From the NCBI GenBank assembly GCA_003506635.1, contig DNZB01000314.1, forward strand, positions 1,484 through 7,349: a DNA stretch of 5,866 nt. The letters are read 5' to 3'. How positions within the stretch are numbered: the first letter of the stretch is position 1; each line of letters starts with the position of its first letter. The DNA comes from Parvularcula sp. Its GTDB lineage: Bacteria > Pseudomonadota > Alphaproteobacteria > Caulobacterales > Parvularculaceae. The notes beneath the pieces are model-generated. The model made no database searches. It saw only the letters and a list, made by a program, of their open reading frames with translations, and had not been told where the DNA came from. Of this stretch, positions 1 to 5,062 are shown piece by piece. A program made the translations under genes and the position numbers.

Positions 1-744
1 ATCGCGGTCGGCGCCGGGGCCTCGGGCGCGCTCAACATGTGGTGGGACGCCGATATTGACGCGGAAATGGCGCGCACGGCGGGGCGTCCCATTCCGCAAG
101 GCCATGTGCCGGCGCCGGAAGCGGCGGGGTTCGGCCTTATCCTCAGCGGCCTTTCGGTCGCGCTTCTTGCGCTTGCGTCGAACTATATGGCGGCGTTCTG
201 GCTCGCCTTCACGATCTTCTTTTACGTCGTCGTCTATTCGATGTGGCTGAAGCGGTCGACGCCGCAGAACATCGTCATCGGCGGCGCGGCCGGCGCGCTT
301 CCCCCGGTCGTCGCCTGGGCGGCGGTGACGGGAACGGCGCCGGTTGAGGCGTGGATCCTTTTCGCCATCATCTTCCTGTGGACGCCGCCGCATTTCTGGG
401 CGCTCGCGCTCTATCGGGAAAGCGACTACGCCCGCGCCGGCGTGCCGATGATGCCGAACGTCGCGGGCGAGGCTTCGACGAAGAAGCAGATTTTCGCCTA
501 CGCTGTTCTGCTCGTGCTGGCGGGTTTGGCGCCGTTCGCAGCGGGTTTCGGCGGCTATGCCTATCTTTCGATTTCGAGCGCGTTCGGCGCCGGGCTGTTG
601 ATGATGGCGTGGCGCGTCCTGAAATCGGCGCCCCGCGCGAAGGAGGAAGCGAAGCAGCTCTTCGCTTTCTCGATCCTCTATCTTTTTGCGCTCTTCGCGG
701 CGCTCCTTGCTGAAGATATCTGGACGCTTTATGCGCGCGCCTGA
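1..744 (+). CDS. ctaB: Protoheme IX farnesyltransferase (heme O synthase), 5'-truncated
   Basis: This UbiA-family membrane prenyltransferase adds a farnesyl group to heme b to make heme O, the precursor of the heme a used by cytochrome c oxidase. The frame is open from base 1, so the ATG at 37 is internal. It lies inside the conserved NxxxDxxxD polyprenyl-diphosphate/Mg2+ motif (fragment residues N12, D16, D20), followed by a TxxRPIP segment. Further family blocks are [12 protein letters not shown] (about residues 83-94), [11 protein letters not shown] (about 126-136) and [15 protein letters not shown] (about 142-156). Several hydrophobic spans alternate with these loops. The fragment has 247 residues against roughly 300 in the family, so about 50-60 N-terminal residues lie upstream. 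It ends in TGA and overlaps the next gene by 14 bases. By analogy with related loci, subunit II and I genes (ctaC, ctaD) may lie upstream, but that is inference. Confidence 0.96.
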   Translation: MAVGAGASGALNMWWDADIDAEMARTAGRPIPQGHVPAPEAAGFGLILSGLSVALLALASNYMAAFWLAFTIFFYVVVYSMWLKRSTPQNIVIGGAAGALPPVVAWAAVTGTAPVEAWILFAIIFLWTPPHFWALALYRESDYARAGVPMMPNVAGEASTKKQIFAYAVLLVLAGLAPFAAGFGGYAYLSISSAFGAGLLMMAWRVLKSAPRAKEEAKQLFAFSILYLFALFAALLAEDIWTLYARA

Positions 745-886
745 CGACGACGGCGCGCCGGCGCCAGCCGAGAAGAACCGCAAGGCGCGCAGCCGGATGA
801 TCGCGCTTGGGCTAACGCTCTTTATACTGACGGTCTACGCGGTGACGATCCTCAAGATCGGCGGCGACATCTGGGGCCGGACGTGA
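731..886 (+). CDS. CoxF-like small single-span membrane protein of the cox operon
   Basis: This is a 51-residue protein. It has a charged, Pro/Ala-rich N-terminus with a basic stretch (KNRKARSR, residues 15-22), one hydrophobic segment (about 23-41) and a short tail ending GGDIWGRT. Size, topology and position between ctaB and ctaG match the small proteins annotated CoxF or 'cytochrome c oxidase assembly protein' in alphaproteobacterial cox operons. The ATG at 731 was chosen over an in-frame start at 686 because the earlier start would sit deep inside ctaB and add residues that look like a ctaB shadow. The gene overlaps ctaB by 14 bases and ctaG by 4 and has no clear Shine-Dalgarno sequence, so translation is probably coupled to ctaB. 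The biochemical role of this family is not well established. A function in oxidase assembly is inferred from position only. Confidence 0.8.
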   Translation: MRAPDDDGAPAPAEKNRKARSRMIALGLTLFILTVYAVTILKIGGDIWGRT

Positions 887-1458
887 CGGCTGGACTGGGA
901 AGGAAGAACCGCAAGACCGCGATGACGGCCCTCGCCGCCGTCGCCGGCATGGTCGCGCTCTCCTTCGCTTCGGTTCCGCTCTATCGCGCATTCTGCCAGA
1001 TCACCGGCTGGGGCGGCGCGACAAAGCGGGCCGAAGCGCCCGCCGGCCGCGTGCTCGAGCGAACCATCGCCGTCCGCTTCGACGCGACGGTCAACGAGGG
1101 CCTGCCCTGGACGTTCAAGCCGGAACAGGTGAGCGAAACGCTTCATGTCGGCGAGACCGGCCTTGCGTTTTACGCAGCGAAAAACCTCACGGACCGCCCC
1201 ATTACGGGCCGCGCGACGTTCAACGTGCAGCCGGCGAAGGCGGGGCGGTATTTCAAGAAGATCGAATGTTTCTGCTTCACCGAGCAGACCTTGAAGCCGG
1301 GCGAGGAAGCCTCGATGCCGGTGACCTTTTTCATCGACCCGGCGATCGCCGATGACCGCGGCCTCGACGACGTGCAGACGATCACGCTCTCCTACACATT
1401 TTTCCTGTGGGATGACGAAACAGTCGTCGCGGCGGCGCCGTCCGCGCCTGTCAACTGA
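883..1458 (+). CDS. ctaG: Cytochrome c oxidase assembly protein CtaG/Cox11 (CuB copper chaperone)
   Basis: This 191-residue protein belongs to the Cox11 family, which is membrane-anchored, exposes a periplasmic copper-binding domain and delivers copper to the CuB site of subunit I. The N-terminus is basic (RKNRK, 7-11), then comes one transmembrane segment (about 14-32), then the juxtamembrane SVPLYRAFCQITGWGG (30-45) with conserved C38. The copper-binding CxC motif is intact in IECFCFTEQ (C129, C131), within an Ig-like beta domain. The length fits the family. The start is GTG at 883, overlapping the upstream TGA as GTGA. The next in-frame ATG, at 922, would delete the basic N-terminal region that family members keep before the membrane span. 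The upstream GGGG (873-876) is only a weak ribosome binding site, consistent with translational coupling. Confidence 0.96.
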   Translation: MTAGLGRKNRKTAMTALAAVAGMVALSFASVPLYRAFCQITGWGGATKRAEAPAGRVLERTIAVRFDATVNEGLPWTFKPEQVSETLHVGETGLAFYAAKNLTDRPITGRATFNVQPAKAGRYFKKIECFCFTEQTLKPGEEASMPVTFFIDPAIADDRGLDDVQTITLSYTFFLWDDETVVAAAPSAPVN

Positions 1459-1470
1459 CGCCTTGCAACG

Positions 1471-2178
1471 ATGGACAAGGGCTGGGATCAGTCGGCGTCC
1501 GCCTGGATCGCCTCGATGGGGGCGAACGGCGACTGGGGCCGCGAATTCGTGCTCGATGCGCCGATGCGCGCCGAGGCGCTGAAAGCGGCTCCCGAAAACG
1601 CGATCGACATCGGCTGCGGCGAGGGACGGTTCTGCCGCTTACTGAGGGAAGCGGGCGTTGACGCTGTCGGCGTCGATCCGACCCGCGCACTGATCGAGGA
1701 TGCCAGGCGCCGCGATCCCGCAGGCGATTACCGGATCGGGCGCGCCGAGGCGCTCGATTTTCCAGACGCTTCGTTCGACCTTGCCATCAGCTATCTCGCG
1801 CTCATCGACATCGCCGAGGCGGAACTGGCGATCTCCGAAATGGCGCGCGTTCTCAAGCCCGGCGGCATGGGCGTCATCGCCCATATCAACGGCTTTACGA
1901 CCGCCGGCGAGCCGGACGGCTGGCGGCGCAACCTCTTCGGCAAGCTCCGCTACAGCTTCGACGATTATCTCGATACCCGCGCCATTGAGGTGGCGTGGAA
2001 GGGCATCCGCATTCTTAACTGGCATCGGCCTTTGAGCTTTTATTTCAAGGCGTTCCACGCCGCCGGCTTCGGCCTTCGCCATTTCGACGAACCCGAACCC
2101 CAGGGCGGCGGCGCGGAGAGGATCGCCCGCTATCGCCGCGTCCCGCATTTCTGCCTGATGCGGTGGGAAAAACACTGA
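1471..2178 (+). CDS. Class I SAM-dependent methyltransferase (UbiE/Methyltransf_11-like)
   Basis: This 235-residue soluble protein has a Rossmann-type SAM-binding fold. Motif I is AIDIGCGEGRF (44-54), and the acidic residue ending strand 2 is D69 in VGVDP, expected to bind the SAM ribose. FDLAISYLALIDI (102-114) matches the post-motif II strand, and ARVLKPGG (125-132) the motif III region. The C-terminal part (WHRPLSFYFKAFHAAGF, 184-200, then a DEPEP segment) resembles small-molecule methyltransferases, but the substrate cannot be read from the sequence. It starts 12 bases after ctaG with no evident Shine-Dalgarno sequence. The ATG at 1471 is preferred because the WDxSAxxWI N-terminus looks like that of related enzymes. 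Sitting between ctaG and ctaE, it probably shares the cox transcript. A role in heme, quinone or oxidase metabolism is possible but unproven. Confidence 0.88.
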   Translation: MDKGWDQSASAWIASMGANGDWGREFVLDAPMRAEALKAAPENAIDIGCGEGRFCRLLREAGVDAVGVDPTRALIEDARRRDPAGDYRIGRAEALDFPDASFDLAISYLALIDIAEAELAISEMARVLKPGGMGVIAHINGFTTAGEPDGWRRNLFGKLRYSFDDYLDTRAIEVAWKGIRILNWHRPLSFYFKAFHAAGFGLRHFDEPEPQGGGAERIARYRRVPHFCLMRWEKH

Positions 2179-2220
2179 ACAAGCGGGGCTTTTGTCGCAG
2201 CGCGCCAGCCCGCCCGGGGC

Positions 2221-2250
2221 TTGGAAGAGGGTGGCGCAGAGGTCTATAGA
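2221..2250 (+). promoter_or_regulatory. Candidate sigma70-type promoter upstream of ctaE
   Basis: TTGGAA (2221-2226) and TATAGA (2245-2250) are separated by 18 bases, and each matches the vegetative consensus at four of six positions. The site lies in the only sizeable gap within the cox genes, 30-60 bases before the ctaE start, where an internal promoter would make sense. In GC-rich DNA such partial matches arise by chance, so this is only a candidate. Confidence 0.3.
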
Positions 2251-2251
2251 C
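2242..2251. repeat. 10-bp perfect palindrome GTCTATAGAC over the candidate -10 box
   Basis: GTCTATAGAC reads identically on both strands and covers the proposed -10 hexamer of the ctaE promoter. AT-rich bases are rare in this intergenic region, so the site stands out. It could be a half-length operator or simply the -10 region. No matching second copy was noticed in the window. Confidence 0.4.
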
Positions 2252-2266
2252 GCCGAACTTCGGATA

Positions 2267-2273
2267 GAGAGGG
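2267..2273 (+). promoter_or_regulatory. Ribosome binding site of ctaE
   Basis: GAGAGGG ends 6 bases before the ATG at 2280. It is one of the better Shine-Dalgarno matches in the window and fixes the ctaE start. It also fits independent translation initiation, unlike the coupled genes upstream. Confidence 0.7.
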
Positions 2274-2279
2274 CGATCC

Positions 2280-3254
2280 ATGGCCGGCGCTGAGGTCAAG
2301 CACGAATATCATCTCGTCAACCCGAGCGCGTGGCCGATCGCCGGATCGCTCGCCGCCGCCGTCATGATGATCGGCGCGGTGGCATGGATGCATTCGGGCC
2401 CGAACGAGCCGGGCCTCGCCCTGGGTGCGCCGCGCCCCGACGGAACGCCGTCCTTCGCGCTCTCCGGCAACTGGCTATTCCTTCTCGGGCTTGCTGGCGT
2501 CCTTGTAACAATGATGGGCTGGTGGCGCGACGTCATCATGGAAAGTCTTAAGGGCGAAAATACCTCGACGGTCGTTCGTCTTGGCCTGCGCTATGGCATG
2601 GTTCTTTTCATCGCGTCGGAGGTGATGTTCTTCGCGGCGTGGTTCTGGGCGTTCTTCGGCGCTGCGCTGTTTCCGGGCGCGGGCGACCCGGTCGCACTCG
2701 CGGACGGCGCGCAAATGACGAACCTCAACGGCGACCCCGCGTTCCTCGGTAATGATGCGCGCCAGCATTTCACCGGCGGCGTCTGGCCGCCGACCGGCGT
2801 AGAGCCGCTCGGCGCCTGGGGCTTGCCGCTCATCAACACGCTGATCCTTCTGCTCTCAGGAACGACGGTGACTTGGGCGCACCACGCGGTGCAGCACAAC
2901 GATCAGAAGGGCCTTGTGCAGGGTCTGATCCTGACGATCGTTCTGGGGGCGTTCTTCACCTTCCTGCAATTCGTCGAGTACCGGGAAGCGCTTACGCTTG
3001 GCATGTTCAAGTTTTCAGGCGGCGGCATTTATGGCGCCTCGTTCTTCATGGCGACCGGTTTCCACGGCCTGCATGTCATCATCGGCACTATTTTCCTGAC
3101 GGTCTGCCTCTTCCGGGCGCTCGCCGGGCACTTCACGGCTGACCGTCATTTCGGGTTTGAAGCGGCGGCGTGGTATTGGCATTTCGTCGATGTCGTCTGG
3201 CTGTTCCTGTTCGCGTTCATCTACGTGCTCGGCAATCAGGGATTGCTGAGTTAA
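2280..3254 (+). CDS. ctaE: Cytochrome c oxidase subunit III
   Basis: This 324-residue integral membrane protein is subunit III of the aa3-type oxidase, which stabilises the catalytic core and supports proton uptake. Family signatures are WWRDVIMES (81-89), the membrane glutamate E114 in [16 protein letters not shown] (equivalent to the carbodiimide-reactive Glu of the family), VWPPTGVEP (168-176), [18 protein letters not shown] (186-203), [11 protein letters not shown] (260-270) and [20 protein letters not shown] (290-309). Seven hydrophobic spans can be placed. The protein is longer than the usual 260-300 residues. The extra length is mainly a hydrophilic stretch at about 131-167 between the third and fourth spans, with a smaller Gly/Pro-rich addition at about 38-60. 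A good ribosome binding site precedes the ATG, and the gene ends in TAA. It is the only structural oxidase subunit visible here. Confidence 0.98.
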   Translation: MAGAEVKHEYHLVNPSAWPIAGSLAAAVMMIGAVAWMHSGPNEPGLALGAPRPDGTPSFALSGNWLFLLGLAGVLVTMMGWWRDVIMESLKGENTSTVVRLGLRYGMVLFIASEVMFFAAWFWAFFGAALFPGAGDPVALADGAQMTNLNGDPAFLGNDARQHFTGGVWPPTGVEPLGAWGLPLINTLILLLSGTTVTWAHHAVQHNDQKGLVQGLILTIVLGAFFTFLQFVEYREALTLGMFKFSGGGIYGASFFMATGFHGLHVIIGTIFLTVCLFRALAGHFTADRHFGFEAAAWYWHFVDVVWLFLFAFIYVLGNQGLLS

Positions 3255-3255
3255 G

Positions 3256-3272
3256 GGGCCGGAATCCGGCCC
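3256..3272 (+). terminator. GC-rich hairpin just after ctaE (partial terminator or mRNA 3' stem)
   Basis: GGGCCGG (3256-3262), AAT loop, CCGGCCC (3266-3272) forms a perfect 7-bp stem with a 3-base loop, beginning 2 bases after the ctaE stop. No T-run follows, so it is not a classical intrinsic terminator. It could cause partial termination, protect the upstream mRNA from 3' exonucleases, or lower expression of the downstream genes relative to the structural subunit. Confidence 0.5.
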
Positions 3273-3294
3273 GCAACAAAGTGGGGGTCGGTTT

Positions 3295-3834
3295 ATGGGA
3301 CGCCTCAGAATTTCTGCGTTGCTGGCCGCGGCGCTCGCGCTCGCCGGTTGTCTTGTATCCGATGAGCCGCTGTTTGACGCCGTTACCGGCGCGGATGCGC
3401 CGCTTGCGGCCGGCCGCTATCTGGCGTGCGCCGAGCCTTTGGAAGAAGACGCCGATTGCCAGTCACTTGACCTGACTCTGCGCGATGACGGCGCCTATGA
3501 GTTTCTGGCGCAGGACGAAGAACCCCTAATCGTGCGTTTTCACGCGATCGGCGGTTCCGACTATGTCGTCCAATTCGCCGAAGACGACGGCGAGGGTTTC
3601 CGATATTTCTGGGGACAGATGAACGCCGGGACGATGAAACTCGTCATGATATGGTGCGAGGAGCTGCCGTCTGACCTGCGCGATCGAATGAAGCGCGACG
3701 GCCTCATCGCGCAAGAAGAAGGCGGCTCCACCTGCAAGGCGCTGAAGCCTGAAGCGGCTGTCATGGCGGCGGGCGCCTATCGCGACGGCGCGGCGACGTC
3801 CGACAGCCTGCTGAAGCTGTCGCCGGCGCCATGA
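3295..3834 (+). CDS. Putative lipoprotein of unknown function, with four further cysteines
   Basis: I do not recognise this 179-residue protein. The N-terminus is a clear lipoprotein signal: basic residues R3 and R5, a hydrophobic stretch, then the lipobox L16-A17-G18-C19. C19 would be lipidated and the rest exported. The residues after the Cys are LVS, with D23 at +4, so the sequence gives no clear inner-membrane retention (Asp at +2) signal. The mature part is acidic and contains C45, C55, C121 and C147, enough for two disulfides. RYLACAEP (41-48), DDGAYEF (64-70) and MIWCEELP (118-125) look like possible conserved blocks. GGGGG at 3283-3287 serves as a ribosome binding site 7 bases before the ATG. 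The gene overlaps the DUF983 gene by ATGA and lies between ctaE and SURF1, which suggests a periplasmic role near the oxidase, but this is inference from location. Confidence 0.8.
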   Translation: MGRLRISALLAAALALAGCLVSDEPLFDAVTGADAPLAAGRYLACAEPLEEDADCQSLDLTLRDDGAYEFLAQDEEPLIVRFHAIGGSDYVVQFAEDDGEGFRYFWGQMNAGTMKLVMIWCEELPSDLRDRMKRDGLIAQEEGGSTCKALKPEAAVMAAGAYRDGAATSDSLLKLSPAP

Positions 3835-4199
3835 GCGGCTATCCGCCCGTTTCAACGCTTGCCGCGGGGCTTGGCGGAAAGTGCCCGCGCTGCGGCCAAG
3901 GTCCGCTCTTCAAATCATTTCTGGGCTTGAACGAGCGCTGCTCGACTTGCGCGCTCGATTTCAAGGCCGCCGATTCCGGTGACGGCCCGGCGGTGTTCGT
4001 GATGTTTCTTGTGGGGCCGATTGCGGTCGCCGTGGCGTTCATCGCGCGATTTGTCTGGTTTGCTTCGATCCCGGTCGCCTTCGCCTTTGCCGGCGGCGCC
4101 ACAGTGCTGTTGACGCTTGCTCTGTTGCGGCCGTTCAAGGCGACGCTGGTCGCGCTTCAATTCAAGCACAAGGCAGAAGAAGGCCGCCTGCAGGAATGA
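3831..4199 (+). CDS. DUF983 family zinc-ribbon membrane protein
   Basis: This 122-residue protein has an N-terminal zinc-ribbon-like region with two CxxC pairs, CPRC (18-21) and CSTC (37-40), and two hydrophobic spans at about 53-75 and 77-99. A basic tail follows, with the family-like segment LRPFKATLVALQFKHKAEE (99-117). This fits DUF983, whose members often sit beside ctaE and SURF1 in Alphaproteobacteria. The function of the family is not established; the position suggests a part in oxidase biogenesis, and the four Cys would most simply bind one Zn2+. The start ATG overlaps the lipoprotein stop as ATGA, and its own TGA overlaps the SURF1 start in the same way, implying coupled translation of three genes. 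Length and motifs appear complete. Confidence 0.92.
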   Translation: MSGYPPVSTLAAGLGGKCPRCGQGPLFKSFLGLNERCSTCALDFKAADSGDGPAVFVMFLVGPIAVAVAFIARFVWFASIPVAFAFAGGATVLLTLALLRPFKATLVALQFKHKAEEGRLQE

Positions 4200-4906
4200 C
4201 CTTTCGGTTCCGGCCTGCGCTCACGGCGGCGGCGTTCGCGGCGCTGGCGGTCCTTTGTTCTCTCGGCGCGTGGCAGCTGCAACGTCTCAACTGGAAGGAG
4301 GCGTTGATCGCGAAGACCGAGGCGCGTCTCGCCGCCGCGCCGATACCGCTCGACGAGGCGCTCCGCCGCGCGGCCGCGGGCGAAGATCTTGAATATCAGC
4401 CGGTCTTCGCCGGCGGCGCTTTTCAGAACGCCGCGGCGGCGCTGGTTTTCGGCGCACACGACGGTAAGGCGGGCGCTTGGGTATTTACGCCGTTCGAAAC
4501 TCGCGCCGGCGTGGTCTATGTCAATCGTGGATTCGCCCCGCAAGACAGCGCCAGCGATGCGGCGAAGGCTGGACCGCCGGGCGAACTGCGCGTTGAAGGA
4601 CTTTTCAGAAGCGCGGAAGTCAGGCGCGGGTTCGAGCGCGCGCTCGCGCCGCGCGATCAGCCTGCTGACAACTTGTACTTCACGCGCGATCCGGCGATCC
4701 TCGCCGCCGCGCACGGCCTCGACGTACCAGCCTATTACATCGACAGTTTCGGGCGCGAGAGCGCGGCGCAATGGCCGAGGGGAGGACTTACCCGCGTCGA
4801 ATTCTCGAACCGGCACCTTGAATATGCGCTGACCTGGTTCGGCCTCGCCGGCGCGCTTGTCGCTGTGTTCGCGGCGTTTGCGATACAGCGCGGCAATAAG
4901 GGCTAG
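4196..4906 (+). CDS. SURF1 family cytochrome oxidase assembly protein
   Basis: This 236-residue protein is of the SURF1/Shy1 family, which assists insertion of heme a into subunit I of cytochrome c oxidase. The topology is typical: an N-terminal span (about 8-25) running into LGAWQLQRLNWK (23-34), a large periplasmic domain, and a C-terminal span (about 211-230). Family blocks include EYQPVFAGG (66-74), WVFTPFETRAGVVYVNRGF (95-113) and the C-terminal signature NRHLEYALTWFGLA (205-218). The latter contains H207, in the position where bacterial homologues carry a His implicated in heme a binding. The ATG at 4196 overlaps the DUF983 stop as ATGA; AGGA immediately before it and GAAGAAGG at 4176-4183 are possible ribosome contacts, neither ideally spaced. 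The gene ends in TAG and is the last of the oxidase cluster. Confidence 0.96.
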   Translation: MTFRFRPALTAAAFAALAVLCSLGAWQLQRLNWKEALIAKTEARLAAAPIPLDEALRRAAAGEDLEYQPVFAGGAFQNAAAALVFGAHDGKAGAWVFTPFETRAGVVYVNRGFAPQDSASDAAKAGPPGELRVEGLFRSAEVRRGFERALAPRDQPADNLYFTRDPAILAAAHGLDVPAYYIDSFGRESAAQWPRGGLTRVEFSNRHLEYALTWFGLAGALVAVFAAFAIQRGNKG

Positions 4907-4985
4907 GCGCCGTCCGGAGCAGGGTCCGCGAAGCTTGTCTGCTCGCCGGAAGGCGGATCTGACGCATCATGCACGAGGCAGGGTT

Positions 4986-5019
4986 CGGCGGCGACGCCCC
5001 GTGCGTTTGACCGCCGCCG
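4986..5019 (+). repeat. 8-bp inverted repeat in the SURF1-aldolase gap
   Basis: CGGCGGCG (4986-4993) and CGCCGCCG (5012-5019) are perfect reverse complements separated by 18 bases. It could form a stem ending the cox transcript about 80 bases after SURF1, but the loop is long, no T-run follows, and such low-complexity GC repeats are common in this DNA. No other terminator is apparent in this 156-base gap. Confidence 0.25.
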
Positions 5020-5034
5020 CATCCGCCGATAGGT
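5007..5034 (+). promoter_or_regulatory. Weak candidate promoter for the CoA-ester lyase gene
   Basis: TTGACC (5007-5012) matches five of six bases of the -35 consensus. The best -10 candidates at 5028-5034 (GATAGG or ATAGGT) match poorly. The placement, about 30-55 bases before the start codon, is suitable. The gap and the change of function after SURF1 suggest that a promoter exists somewhere here. Confidence 0.2.
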
Positions 5035-5052
5035 CTCGGGAACGAGAATCCC

Positions 5053-5057
5053 GGAGG
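5053..5057 (+). promoter_or_regulatory. Ribosome binding site of the CoA-ester lyase gene
   Basis: A perfect GGAGG core lies 5 bases before the ATG at 5063, the strongest Shine-Dalgarno match in the window. It decides the start, together with the RSLLFVPGSR N-terminus typical of the family. Confidence 0.8.
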
Positions 5058-5062
5058 CCGAA

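Noticed and set aside
686..730. Earlier in-frame ATG for the CoxF-like protein
   Set aside because: The extra 15 residues come from within ctaB coding sequence and do not look like the N-terminus of this small family; the ATG at 731 gives the expected size.
37..744. ctaB starting at the ATG at position 37
   Set aside because: The frame stays open to base 1, and that ATG falls inside the conserved NxxxDxxxD motif, so the true start is upstream of the window.
1639..2175. 178-residue minus-strand open frame opposite the methyltransferase
   Set aside because: The plus strand carries intact SAM-binding motifs; the antisense product has no recognisable features.
2181..2193. Possible terminator after the methyltransferase (AAGC-GGG-GCTT followed by TT)
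   Set aside because: The stem has only 4 bp and the T-run is too short to be credible.
2207..2221. Inverted repeat AGCCC-GCCCG-GGGCT upstream of ctaE
   Set aside because: A 5-bp GC stem of this kind is expected by chance in such GC-rich DNA and has no terminator T-run.
4157..4816. 219-residue open frame on the minus strand opposite SURF1
   Set aside because: It is antisense to a well-supported SURF1 gene, is Arg-rich with no recognisable motif, and is typical of spurious frames in GC-rich DNA.
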